A stretch of 64,000 bases of DNA from Utricularia gibba (lineage: Eukaryota; Streptophyta; Magnoliopsida; Lamiales; Lentibulariaceae): NCBI GenBank assembly GCA_002189035.1, contig NEEC01000002.1, positions 2,418,001 through 2,482,000 on the forward strand, in the 5' to 3' direction. A program made the position numbers and the translations under genes. Shown here piece by piece: positions 24,662 through 35,899 of the stretch. A model generated the notes under the pieces. It did no database searches and was not told where the DNA came from. It saw only the letters and a list, made by a program, of their open reading frames with translations. The first letter of the stretch is position 1, and every line of letters starts with the position of its first letter.

Positions 24662-26593
24662 CTACTCTGCAGTTTGCTTGGCTTTATCTGCAAATAACAC
24701 ATCCTCAATCCATGCAACGATGTTGAAGGCCATGCTTTCCAGTACTCTGGAGTAGCTCTCCAGCACTGCTTGCCCGACATCCTGCAAGAAATTCAAGAAA
24801 ATGAGTCATCAACATTCTTTGCTTGCTTGTTCTACTCTAGAAATTATTGAACATGCCTTGTTATACTGGATTTTGCTAGCATCAAGTGTAGTTTGTGAGA
24901 GTTCGGGATATCTGAGCTTCAAGCAGAACAGCAAGGTTTCTGCTCTTTGTGCAAGAAAGAAGTTCTTGTTACTCCTGTCAGTATCTGAAATAAGGCCTTT
25001 AACCATTTCCCATGATGGTTTTGAGTAGGAAGTGCACACTTTACGGCGCCATGTGTGCATTGAGGCTTCCACCTCATCTGCAAGTTGAAGTGCCTCATGC
25101 TCAGAGCTCATGCTGAGAGAATCTAGCAGACGATCTGGTGAAAAATGCTTAGCATTGTACATGTAGCGGTAAATATGATCTCCCACGCTAGCCTTTCCAC
25201 TCTGTTATCAGAAAAAGAACAGTGAGTAGTGGTTAACTATGAAGGCATCAAATATGCAAATAGAATACAGCTACCTTAGGAATGGAAGCAAGGAATGATT
25301 CTGGGATCTGCATTTCTGAGAGAATTCCGCTGTTTATCGCCATTGCTGCCTTGTGTATTTGATTAGCACGGCTACGTTTCTGCTTCAAAAGTTTCTTGGT
25401 TTTCTCAGAGAGTCCCCCCTCAGGAACACAAGGAACAGGTAACCACCATTTTTCTTGCTTTCCCGAATTTACTGGCTGAATGATCCTTCTAAACGATCCT
25501 GAATGTATCGAATTTGCCAGCATGCTTCCCTTTTCACCATACCAGAACTCTGCCTCCTGAAAGCTATCCAATATTTCCTGAAAAAAGTATGTATGCATCT
25601 CTATCATGAGCTTCAAACAAAGAGAAACTCTTGTACTTTTGCTTACCAGAAGCATTGCATCTAGTTTCTTCAGTGCTGGCAGGTTCATGTGGATGTCTTG
25701 CCTTGGCAAACTCGTCATCACCTGAGCCATGCTTTACATTGTTAGAAGCACTAAAACTAAGAAGGAAATCAGTGCACTGCACCTTGGTCTAACTACAACG
25801 CTTTATGTTTCGATTAATGAATTCACAAACCTGGATAGATTCAGAAAATGGAAAACAGAATGATGCTTTCAAACCTCTATAGATGTTCCATCTTTCAAAG
25901 TCTGCAGACTGGGTGTGAATTCTTGTATGTAATCACAGACAGATAAGAGGCAGTGCATCTCTCTTTTCCACATCATTTTCTTCTCAGGATGCAGAGGCTC
26001 TAGTCTCTGGTGCTGACCAAATACAGAAGCTGCATTGTACACAGACACTTCTAAATGAAAACGCTTGGAAGTAGTACCATATAACAATGGACAGATTAGC
26101 TTTCATGGAAGTGGTACCATAGAGATTTGTGATTGCATTTGATAGTGTCAAAGCGCTGCAGACCCCTTTTCCACTTCCAGACATGTCTTCTCCCAGCAGC
26201 AGTTTTGAAAACCTTTCTTTCATCAGCTCCATCTCTGCAAATCATAAACTTTTATCATTGAAGAAGTCCAAGAGCTGGCTTCTCTACCTAGAGTTAAGAG
26301 GTCATTGGATTTTCACCTAAATCCATAGTTTCGTTATCAAATCTATGCTTTTGACGCCTCATTCCAAGCTTCGACAGTGCTGCTCGCGCCGGGGACTTCA
26401 TTCCTCGCCAGCTGATGGGAGAATTCACCTCAGAGCAACTGTTGTCATCTGATAAGGCAGAAGCATCAGAGTAACTCCTGCAGCGTGCCAAAGAGTTTCC
26501 CTTCAGAAGCAAGGAGCTCATCGAATCATCTGTTGTATACATCGAACAAGGCAAAGGATCACAAGTCTCTTCAGAACTTGCTCTGCTAGCCAT
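24662..26593 (-). CDS. ROPGEF: Rop guanine nucleotide exchange factor (PRONE domain)
   Basis: Activates plant Rho GTPases (ROPs) at the plasma membrane by GDP/GTP exchange, controlling polar growth and signalling. Seven exons (minus): 26593-26317, 26234-26118, 26029-25875, 25721-25647, 25577-25275, 25201-24857, 24781-24662; 1392 nt, 463 aa, phases all consistent. The first 90 residues are Ser-rich and variable, as in the family. The PRONE domain runs from [20 protein letters not shown] to about residue 450 with the conserved [71 protein letters not shown] and [11 protein letters not shown] blocks. The C-terminal tail is very short ([13 protein letters not shown]), so the autoinhibitory extension of some family members is absent. 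Intron 6 (24856-24782) has a GC donor, required by phase and by the conserved [12 protein letters not shown] junction. Which of the paralogues it is cannot be decided. Confidence 0.95.
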
Positions 26594-27388
26594 CTCCTAC
26601 GTTCCGCACAACTTCTGCAGTGAATGTGCAAAAGTTTCACTGAGGCGCGCACAAACTACTCAGGAACAAGCTGATAACTTTGCAACTAGAAAACAAATGA
26701 AAACCTTTTTCTTTACAAGAAACAAGAAAAAGACTCCAGAATGATCCAATGTTAAGCCAGAAAGAGGCAAAGAGACGACATTTGTTTAGCAAAACAAGCA
26801 TATCAAGACGCCATTTCCCCTACACACACCTGTTAATGGGGTAAGAATTTGAATATGAATCAGGGCCTTTGCCCACAAGTAACAACATTCCTTATTCAGA
26901 ACTTTACCCCACAAAAAAGCAGAAGAAAACAAAGCAGACCCTCTCTCTATCGAGAAAACTACAGATAAATGACAGTTTCCCCGAGTGACAAAGGACTCAT
27001 CAAAGAACTCGTCCTTGGAAATGGAGGGAAGAAATTCAACAACTTGGTGAGAAATGGCTACTGGGGTGCTGCATAATATGTACTATTAATTGTGAATCCA
27101 GAGAGGGGGCTAATTATTGAAGAATCAAGGCGTAATGATGCTGTCCCGTGAAGTTAATGCAGCCGGAATCACCACGCCACATTTCATCAACATGTCACTC
27201 TCTACAACAAAATAATTAGCAGCAGCATTATGCAAGTTTTTGGGTCTACTTACTTCAATACTTTCTACAAATATTTTTATTTCACTAATTGCCACTATTT
27301 TAGACACGTCTTCATACGGGGCTTTTTGGACAATAAAACTAAATCAAAGTTAAAGAAATATTTATTAAATTCAACAACATCACATCAC
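26594..27388. other. RopGEF upstream region
   Basis: About 800 bp between the RopGEF start codon and tRNA-Cys. It should hold the RopGEF leader and promoter. The only ORFs are short and featureless. Confidence 0.5.
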
Positions 27389-27460
27389 GGGTCCATAGCT
27401 CAGTGGTAGAGCAATTGACTGCAGATCAATAGGTCACCGGTTCGAACCCGGTTGGGCCCT
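27389..27460 (+). tRNA. trnC-GCA: tRNA-Cys (GCA)
   Basis: A 72-nt intronless nuclear-type tRNA. The acceptor stem GGGTCCA pairs with TGGGCCC (one G-U pair), followed by discriminator T at 27460. The D arm is TAGCTCAGTGGTAGAGC, which also forms the A box. The anticodon stem TTGA/TCAA encloses loop CTGCAGA with anticodon GCA at 27421-27423. The T arm ACCGGTTCGAACCCGGT contains the B box GGTTCGAACCC. No CCA is encoded, as expected for a nuclear gene. CAA repeats (TCAACAACATCACATCA) lie just upstream and a T-rich terminator follows, both usual for plant Pol III tRNA genes. Confidence 0.97.
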
Positions 27461-27833
27461 TATCAAAGTTTTCTATTTTTGTGTACAGAAGAAATGTTGC
27501 ACCGAAGTTATTACCTAGGTTTAGTAACTAGGTTTAATGTGCTAAATCCAGAATAAAGGTACTTTAATACATTAGTTTTTAGGAACACAAGAATTTTTCA
27601 GAAGAAGCATAAGATGTATGTCTAGTATTTTACAAAATCCACCCATTGGATGAATTTTTCTAAAATCATACAAAATTCAAATATAATGATTTATTCATAT
27701 ATCTTCATTTCTAAACACTCATCAATCACAAGTAACCAAATTTTGGGTCAGTATTCGTGGCTCACATAGAGAGCATAATGCCCCCTAGGAAGTCGAGTTA
27801 CTCCCGAGACCACAGGTTTTAACAGCAGAAATT
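27461..27833. other. spacer / PRL1 3' flank
   Basis: About 370 bp between tRNA-Cys and the PRL1 stop codon, AT-rich, with no ORF. The right part probably holds the PRL1 3' UTR. Confidence 0.5.
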
Positions 27834-30800
27834 TTAGAAGCGTCTGATATCTCGGGGTGGTTTGAAATGGAGGGGATGAGTTTCTGGTGTTGCCGCATCG
27901 TCCTCTTTCCACATCTTTATCGTCTTGTCAGCCTCACACGTAATCAGTCTAGAACCCGTTACGTCGTATGTGATGGCGTAGATGCCAGCTTCACTGTCGA
28001 GTGAACCTGAAGACCAACAAACACCAGTATAGATAGTTTCAAAGGAGGTGGGGTGACACCTGACAGGCATGGTGTTTGCTTACCCGGTTGAACAATTGTT
28101 TGGGCTTGTTGAAAATTGTGGCCGCTGTTCCAATCCCAGAACCATAAACTCCCATTATCGCCTAAACCACCCAAGTAACGTGATTCAGAGTGGAATGCTC
28201 GAAATGGAAGGGATGCAACTTTGTGAATTAGTTGGTTAGACTCACCTGCGGTGGCCAATACACCATCCTCGTTGACGGCGGCAGAGTTGATGATTGTTTT
28301 TTGTTGAGAACTACAGACACAAGAATCCCATCTGTTAATTCTTCAGATTCAAAAGTCATGTTGCAGAAGTTGAATATCTAGGACTCACAGCATGTTATGC
28401 ATGAACTCTCCCCTGGGAAGTTTGAACTTCTTTATGTTATCAGCGGAAGCAGACACGAAGCAATCCCTGTGATTGAATTGGTGAATCAACAAAAAAAGGA
28501 AATGGAAGATTCTCGATCACAGGAGTCATTCATAACAAGGTCTAGTTATTAGAGGCACTTGCTCGTTAGGATGTGGAGCCATTGCCCGAACTGACTTTTT
28601 GTGGTGTGTCAAAGTGGATATCGTTTTACCTGACACGCAAAAGGAACTTTGACATAAAAACCAAAAGTTAAAACCACAAAAATTCATACAAAAAAAGTAA
28701 AATTACAAGCTTAAAACATATCAATGAAATCACCATATCGAAGATCCCAAAGTTTTATGGTATTATCATGAGAACCCGTTATGACTTGCGGATCCTACAA
28801 GGCCATGGCAGTTAATGAGTTCCCCACGGAGCCCCAAGAAGTTTTTCAGCATCATTATAAGCAGTGAAGTGATCAATTCTTTTATGCAGAAAATAAACAC
28901 AATACCATGGGCCTTGTGAAGACTGAACAAACTGTATTTTCATGGCCAGTGAGTGCATGAATTTGCATTTTGCTGCGGATATCCCAAACCTAGGATTATC
29001 GTAGACTTTAATGAATGAGCATGTATATGGTGTCCTTCAGGCATGAGCAGCTTAAATACGCATACTTTAGTGGACAACTAAAATTATGGTGTGCCCATAC
29101 CCGGCATACAGAATCCCGGCCTCCTGTGAGCAAAATGTCAATAGTGGGATGGAGTGCAAGGCAGTACACACCACTAAGATGACCATGATAAGAGCGTATA
29201 ACCTGAAAATAATAAATGCAAAATGAGAAGTAGGCCATCTTAAACAGAATTGAGAGCTGATAACCTTATTCTGCTCTAGGTCCCAACATTTAACTAACTT
29301 ATCATCACCAGCAGAAAACATGTACGTATGCTTGCTACTAACAGCCAGTCCTGAAACAAATAATCGGTGAATCAATTCAAGACCAGAGAATGGATATTAT
29401 CCATGGTGCTTGACGGAAAGATGTGCAACCTCTTATTTGGTCAATGTGGCCAGTAAGAGTAAGCTTCAGCTGGCCAGATGCCAAGTCCCATATCTGGAGA
29501 CCATAAGAAGGAAAAATAAGGATCCACTGTAAAAAAAAAAAAAATCCAGAAGAATCATTATCAAGGCCACGAAATAGCCCCCTGAACCAAGAAATATTTA
29601 ACTTCTAACCTTGATTGTTCGATCAGCTGATCCTGTGCAAAACCAAGTATTGCTTGGGTCAACAGCAACCGACCGCACCCACCCCAAGTGGCCACTAATG
29701 ACCTATGAAATGTAAACATTGAAAATCAGGAAAACAAAAATAGACAAGAGGATCAAGGATGCAGCCTTGTACTGAAAACAAAAAGGAAAAATGAAATATT
29801 ATTACTCTGTAATTCTTCCATGGCGGTCGCCATACAGGGCGAGGCCATCTACTTGGAATTCTTTCCATGATGGCAGAGGTTGAAAGATTCCTGGTACAAA
29901 GCAGCTGAGTTGAGAAAAATAGAGCATCACATTATCCAGTGTAAGGGCTGGAACAGCTTGATGCAACAGGAAAAATTCTAAAAACTATGTACAAGGAGAA
30001 GACGACCATTTCAACTATTTTCTTGAGTTTGAGTATAATTGTGTTAGCATGCAAAATACTCCACCGAGGAACTGGTAGTTGAAGTTCAAAATAAGAGAGT
30101 AGAATAAATAGTACAGAGGAACAATAGACCTCAGAATCATCATAAATGCAAGACAAAACAGTAGAATCAGATAAACCTTTCTGATGATATATTAGCCGAA
30201 ACAATTGCATTGCCCCCGCCTTGCACACCAGAAGTTCCACTGTAAAGAGATACATTCAGGAACAGAGATATAAAAGGGAATCTAGAAGCGCCTATAGTCT
30301 CTCAGTTCGATGAATACCTAGTCCCAGCATGCCCTGATGAAAAAACCACCAAATCCTTCGGTAAGCGTTCCTTCTCTACATTGCCTGATCTTTCAGGGCC
30401 TGAGCATAACATCGATTAGCAAACACACGAACAGAATAAAAAGCACGTCCATTCTATATTTTAGACACAAATATCTATATCAGGAAAAAAAAAATGGTGC
30501 ACACCTCACCACAACATTCCTAGACACTCCATAACTTAAAAATAATTTTTTGCACAGCATTGATCTCCTACCGGGAAGTGCAAGGGCAGTGGAAGGAGCT
30601 GAGGCTTGCGATGCTTGATTAGTTGCACCTGTGATGCGTGTAGAAGTCCCTGTTGCACTGCCAGTCACTCCTCCATGCTCCATTTTTTGCTATATTTTAG
30701 AAGAGTGAGTTAATACATGTGTCACTAATCCCAACTCACCGTAAAAGGTGTATCAAATATTAAGTATTTCACTAAGTAAAAATCTATTCTCCTTTTTTCA

Positions 30801-31184
30801 ATATCCAGAGACACGAGAGGACAAATTAATGATGAAGGCAAGTAAGACATGCATATTCAAGGGTAAAAAAGCGCGAACAGACATTGCTAAGAACCAACCT
30901 TGTGACTCAATCGAATCTTCTTACTGTAGTCCAACACATGCAGAAAAAAAGTGAGCAATGCAATACAAGGTAAACAAGAAAACCCAAATTGAAGCAAAGA
31001 AATCAACAATACACAATAAGCTTCCACAGAAAGAAGGCAATGAAAACCTTTCGGGGTCAGGTGGAGGGAATTGCCCGTGTACAGGAGAGAAGAGATCGAG
31101 AGCTCGCTTCATAGACTTGAAGCTGAGTTTCTTCAATGATTGCGGCTCCACAGGAAGCTCGTAATCCATCGTCGCTCCTGGCAT
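27834..31184 (-). CDS. PRL1: Pleiotropic regulatory locus 1 (PRL1), WD40 protein of the MAC/NTC spliceosome complex
   Basis: Nuclear WD40 scaffold of the MOS4-associated/Prp19 complex, acting in splicing, miRNA production, immunity and sugar/ABA responses. Seventeen exons (minus): 31184-31048, 30923-30899, 30689-30572, 30399-30318, 30239-30177, 29890-29806, 29702-29610, 29493-29430, 29350-29265, 29202-29101, 28989-28906, 28794-28734, 28629-28563, 28466-28389, 28310-28246, 28161-28084, 28006-27834. They total 1461 nt, 486 aa, exactly the Arabidopsis length, and every phase agrees. The N-terminus carries [20 protein letters not shown] and [13 protein letters not shown]. Seven WD repeats begin at [12 protein letters not shown], with WD signatures such as [35 protein letters not shown] and TIKMWKEDD. 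Ends [10 protein letters not shown]. Intron 13 (28562-28467) has a GC donor (GA|GCAAGT). The ATG at 31184 is the first in frame; a second Met five codons later is possible. Confidence 0.98.
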
Positions 31185-31516
31185 TAGTACAAAAATATCG
31201 GTGTGCCTTCACTAGCACTTGAAAACGCCTGTTAAACACAAGATCAACACCACATGAGAATGAACTTCGGCCAAAAGACGGCGGCTCCTCGGCGAGCGAA
31301 GAGGTGAGGCTCGCCAGACGACGTCGGTTTTGGGGGGTCGCACTTCGTACCCGTCCAGTTTACGTTAAAAATGAAGAAGATTTAGCAGGGCCCGAAAGTG
31401 AAAATAGGAGAAAGCACAGGGGCCAGAATGAGAAAAGAAGAACATTTATCCCAATTTTAAAATCAGCCGCGCTAGGGCTTTGGAACTCTGCTGTTTGTTG
31501 CCCATTGAAGACGAAG
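31185..31516. promoter_or_regulatory. divergent (bidirectional) promoter interval, PRL1 / lysine-rich gene
   Basis: Only 332 bp separate the two start codons on opposite strands, so both leaders and both core promoters must share it. It contains CGGCGGCTCCTCGGCGAGCG-type GC-rich sequence at about 31278-31298 and a GGCCCGAAAG stretch, and lacks a clear TATA box. That is typical of plant bidirectional housekeeping promoters. Inferred from layout. Confidence 0.6.
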
Positions 31517-32057
31517 ATGTCTAAGAAGAACGATCTTGCCCGGCGAAAAAGGCTCCACGACTTCGATTTAAAAAGTAAATCGGAAAGCTTTTGCATCGAA
31601 AATCTTGTACTCCTTCTCTGTGCTCGATGTTGCTATTTTCGGAGATTCTTGCTGCTTCCTAATTGATCGTTTGAACAGGGGAGAAAGAAGCGAAGGAGAA
31701 AAGGGAGAAGAAGCTTGAAGCGAAGAAAGACAAGATGAAAGTAATTAGTCACCCTGCCTCTCTTAAGCTTCTTTACTTTTTACTGTAATGTTTGACATGG
31801 GCTTTGCTAATCCAAATTCAAGAAAGCATTTTTGCCCGATGTGATGGAAGATCTCACAAGGTTTATGTTATCCGTAATCTGGGTTTTTGGGTTTCTTTTT
31901 GTATGTCATCTGTTTCACGAATGACTAGGTTGATGGCGGCATAAAGAAGAAGAAGAAGGGTGAAAGTGGATTTCGTGTAGGTAAGAAAAAGTTAAAAACA
32001 AAGTTGACGCCGTTGGCAAAAGCTAAGGCAGCTCAGGCCATGGAGGTTGACAAGTGA
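31517..32057 (+). CDS. small conserved lysine-rich plant protein of unknown function
   Basis: Three exons: 31517-31574, 31679-31740, 31929-32057; 249 nt, 82 aa, consistent phases. The protein starts MSKKNDLARRKRLHDFDLKR and is highly basic, rich in Lys-Glu heptads in the middle (EKEAKEKREKKLEAKKDKM), then KKKKKGESGFRVGKKKLKTK and a tail AKAKAAQAMEVDK. I recall small plant proteins of this type with the same start and the same VGKKKLKTKLT block, but no established function. No membrane segment or signal peptide is visible. The composition and KKKKKG-type patches suggest a nuclear or nucleolar, RNA-associated protein; that is inference. It is divergently transcribed from PRL1. Confidence 0.8.
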
Positions 32058-33393
32058 CGGATGGATAGAATCCTACAGAGTAGACACCATTAAGCTTCTG
32101 TTCCTCCATGAAGCAATTTTGGCTCCAGTTCCTGAGATGCAAAGTAGGAACAAAAGCATCTGTTGTATACCTATTCATGCGAAACCGTCTTTGTTTATGA
32201 GTATTGATCATTCGGTGATGGATCTTGTTGTTGCTACTTTCTACGATGCTGGCCTTGTGGGTTGTCTTCTCTTGCTGATGAGTTGCTGCCAAGCTTGATG
32301 TAGTGTTTTTGAAGCATATCCCTTTTGCTGCCGGTGGGTGGCGCAGGTCATCATATTTGTGAGGGGAGGTGCTTAATCGAACATGAAAATATGCTGCACT
32401 TACTGTAACACGCACGAGGGCCTGGATTTCAGTAACCACCAAGTCACAATCTTGAAGGGAGTTGCCATAAAGACTGATGATGATAGTGTATGCAGGCAGG
32501 CGGCGCTCAACTCATGATCCACCCCCTCTTTTGCTCGGGAGTAACTGGCTGGTCTTGGTTATGGAGATCCTTAATCGAAAAAATTCGGTTCGGTTTCGAT
32601 TTGTAAAATTTGGCATAAATCAGGTATCAGTTAGCTTGGTGGTTAATCCCAATAGCCAATTCCGAATAAAGATTTTTTTTGAAAATTGATTAATTCAATT
32701 AATCTCAATTATTCGGTTAACCCTAAATCAAATTTCAGTTATCATTTTATTTACTTATTCTGTGATGGTTTGAATGGGTTAACCCTAATAATCACCTATA
32801 CACCGTCGCTGTCAGGGTGGGTCTTTTTTGGGAGCTGATTCGGTTGGATCAACGAGCAATTTATGCTGAAAATAAACTTCAAGAAATAATTCTCAAGCTA
32901 AAATTAGAAATTAGGATACAGAATGTCAGAAAACCACGTGGCACTACTCGGTGGCAGGCGGACCAGATTCAATTGCAGGGAAGGGCCCCACACTGGTTCG
33001 AAATCTTTTGAACTGTCAGGAGGAAGCACTGCCTACGTCGCAGGCTGACGCGATCGTCGTGCTGACGTTTCAAGAGAAATCATAAACAAAATTAGGAAAC
33101 GTTCTATCCGCAGGATTTATGATCTGTTTCCGCTCCCACGGTACCACCGTGCACCTCACAATCAGACGACCATAAAACAAGAAGAGATAAAAAGGAGAGA
33201 ATCGCGGCGTCTGCAGTGGAATGCGCTGTTGTTCTGTGGTTTCAGCGTCATCGCTGCGTGCGTTGATGGCACCCATTTGATTCCAAGTTCCATTTCATCG
33301 CTCTATTTGCCACTGGGATGTCGCCCGGAAAGGGATTCTCTAGAAAGTTTGTTCCTTGTATACACATATATATATAGACGTGCAGAGAAGCAA
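32058..33393. other. 3' UTR and spacer upstream of the remorin gene
   Basis: The first 450 bp likely contains the 3' UTR of the lysine-rich gene. From about 33000 the sequence is GC-richer and should be the remorin promoter and leader; TATATATA lies at 33367-33374, about 20 bp upstream of the start codon and so probably inside the leader. No other gene seen. Confidence 0.5.
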
Positions 33394-34438
33394 ATGCCGG
33401 GAACCGCAGCATCGCCGGTGGAGGTTCCGAAGGAAAGGCCTGAAGCGCCGGAGTCGATGGTGAAGGGGAGGGTAAGCTGGTGGATCATGACGCTAGTATG
33501 AAAAATCGCAAGCTATTCTTCTGTTTCAATTTTTTTTCAATGCTGATATTGTGATTGTGTGTTTAATGGATGGAATCTCAACAGAGGGAGAGGTTCCAAG
33601 CAAAAGCTCTAAGGGAAGCTTAGACAGAGGTTATCTTTTTTATATTTGGTTACGTTTGCAATGCAACTGACTTGGGAAGTTGGAAAATGCTGTATGTGTG
33701 GAACAGAGAGTTGAGCACCAATTGTTTGTGATAAGTACATGTTTTTCTTGCCTTGTTGGTATAGGGATTTTTCATCCCCCATCTCAGTGATGAATCCGAA
33801 TTGACAGCACTTTTGTTTATGGGATGATTATTTTCATGCTTGGAATCGTTTTCTTTTCTCTTTAGGCTTTGATTTTTCTCTGGAATTTGATCTTTTTTGA
33901 ATATGATCCCAACACATCCTGGGGATATGCAGATGTTGCTCTCGCGAAGGTGGAAGATGATAAGAGGGTGTCTTTCATCAAGGCATGGGAACATGAGGAG
34001 AAATCCAAGGCAGAAAACAAGTGGGTCTAATATTCATCAAGCATTCTCTATTGTCTTGTGATTCACATATGAAATGCTTCTTGATGACAAAACAGGACTC
34101 AGAAAAAGATTGCAGAAGTTTGTTCATGGGAGAACTCCAAGAAGGCAGCCCTTGACAGCAAACTGAAAAAATATCAGGTAACTTAGATCAACCACTGTTA
34201 TTCAGATCGAAAATTGGACACCGCTACTCTACCTGCAGGAGGATCTAGAGAAGAAGAAAGCTGAGTATGGAGAAAAAATCAAGAACAAAGTGGCAACCGT
34301 ACACAAAAAAGCTGAGGAGAAGCGAGCTGTAGTCGAAGCCAAACGGGGTGAAGCATTGCTCAAAGTCGAAGAAACATCTGCAAAGTTCCGCGCTACCAAC
34401 ATGGCTCCCCAAAGGGTTGTGGATGCCTTGGAGCTTAA
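33394..34438 (+). CDS. remorin (with an apparent one-base deletion near the C-terminus)
   Basis: Plant-specific plasma-membrane nanodomain protein. Exons: 33394-33471, 33587-33629, 33933-34020, 34096-34177, 34239 onward. N-terminal part MPGTAASPVEVPKERPEAPE is Pro-rich; the remorin C domain follows as a coiled coil: DVALAKVEDDKRVSFIKAWE, HEEKSKAENKTQKKI, SWENSKKAALDSKLKK, DLEKKKAEYGEKIKNKVA, EEKRAVVEAKRGEALLKVEE, AKFRATNMAP. As printed, the frame then runs on into an unremorin-like tail (VVDALELKPF...) to a stop at 34530-34532. Shifting by one base after APQ gives GCGCLGA and TAA at 34436-34438, the Cys-containing C-terminal anchor expected for remorins. The last exon is 200 nt to that stop where 201 is needed, so one base (in the AAAGGG or GTTG run near 34411-34419) is probably missing. 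The acceptor of exon 2 (33586) is the least certain. Corrected length is about 163 aa. Confidence 0.88.
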
Positions 34439-34819
34439 ACCATTTATGGGAGAACGATGCTTGCTTTTGCTGTTTCCTGTATATGGCTACCCTCTGTGCA
34501 TTCTTAGTGGAAGACTCTCTGCAGATGTGTGATGGACTACTGCAATTATGAAGTTTGATGAAATGCAATATAACGTTTGGTGTGCTCCCAAGATTTTCAG
34601 AGTTTCATACAAATAATACAAGGAAACCACAATGCATGTAATCTCATAAACTTGCATCGCTGGTTCATTTGAAGCCAGTGTTAATCTAAAGTTCAGGAGG
34701 GCAAAAACAGAATCAAATGGACCATGCAAGCTCATCATGATTCTCCAATGGCTTCAATCAGGGCAAAAGACAGGCAGATCCCACAAATTTTTCTACTGCA
34801 AGTCACTGTAAATTAGAGC

Positions 34820-35899
34820 CTAGAAGAAGCCAGATTTGTTCTCTTGAGAAGAGCTGTGAAAGAAGCTCCCATGGCAAAATCCATAGCAATCTGTATTATT
34901 TCCCAAGAAACTCATATCATTCTGACTCGGGAAATCCAGAAGCAGCTGTAAACTCGATTCCGATGAATCTTCCTCAAGTCCACTGGAAACACAAGATTCA
35001 TCTTCATTGTTATACACATTGCTGAATTCGTTTCCTCTACCTTCATTGAAGTTCTCATCTTTGACCACAACCCCAGGTACTGCTTCAGTTGTCGTCTCGG
35101 AAAGCGACCCACATTTCGAAGCTTGGCTCGCGGAAGCTTTCTGAACCTGGTTTTTGGAACTGAGTTTTCTGAAGGTTTCTCCGACTTCCGAGTTCCAGAG
35201 GCGGAGAAAGTAGTCTGTTTGGGGCTTCTCCGTTGACATCGGAATGAAGAGCAGAGATTCACGAGACAAACGTGCCTCCGCTTCGAGACGGGCGCTTTCC
35301 CATTGAGCCATGTGGCGTGTCGATGGCGAAGAACACGGTCGATTACCCGCGGCGGCGGTGACGGCGAGTGGCTCGTGGGTCTGAGGATCGATTCCCATCA
35401 GAACAAGACGCTTCTTCAAATGGGTGTTCCATAAGTTCTTAATCTCGTTATCTGTACGCCCTGGGAGTTGGGAAGCAATCGCAGCCCACCTTCAAGAAAA
35501 TTCGGACAAGATTTTCGCCATTAATGTCTGAAATCAGAGATCTCTTCAACAGACATGAATGAGGAAACCTGTTTCCAAGAATGCCGTGTAATTGAACTAC
35601 AAGCTTCTCTTCCTCCGAGCTGAAAGGACCCCGTTTGATATCAGGCCGGAGATAATTCGTCCATCGCAGACGGCAGCTTTTTCCGCAGCGAAGAAGACCT
35701 GAAAATGCAGCAACGTTAGACCACAAGATTCAACAAATTATGTTGTGATTATGATGAGGAGAGCACCTGCGAGCTTGGGAAGAGAGCGCCAGCTTCCGTG
35801 TCCGTTTTTGTTGATGTACTCTACTAGTCTCTCATCTTCTTCAGGAGTCCATGGCCCCTTTTTCAACCCCTTTTTATCACAGCAAGGTGCTCTTCCCAT
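34820..35899 (-). CDS. MYB17: R2R3-MYB transcription factor, MYB17 type
   Basis: DNA-binding regulator of the MIXTA-related clade; MYB17 acts with LEAFY in inflorescence and early flower development in Arabidopsis. Three exons with the classic R2R3 sizes (minus): 35899-35767 (133 nt), 35698-35569 (130 nt), 35489-34820; 933 nt, 310 aa (Arabidopsis 299). R2 is [19 protein letters not shown] with three regularly spaced Trp; R3 is [19 protein letters not shown] ... [20 protein letters not shown]. Next come the subgroup motifs [13 protein letters not shown] and [20 protein letters not shown], and the MYB17-like tail [21 protein letters not shown]. The ATG at 35899 ([17 protein letters not shown]) is chosen over an in-frame ATG seven codons upstream because it begins the invariant MGR-x-PCCD. 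Tail-to-tail with the remorin gene. Confidence 0.95.

Noticed and set aside
34418-34452. mini-intron explaining the remorin tail
   Set aside because: Would be about 35 nt, too short for a plant intron.
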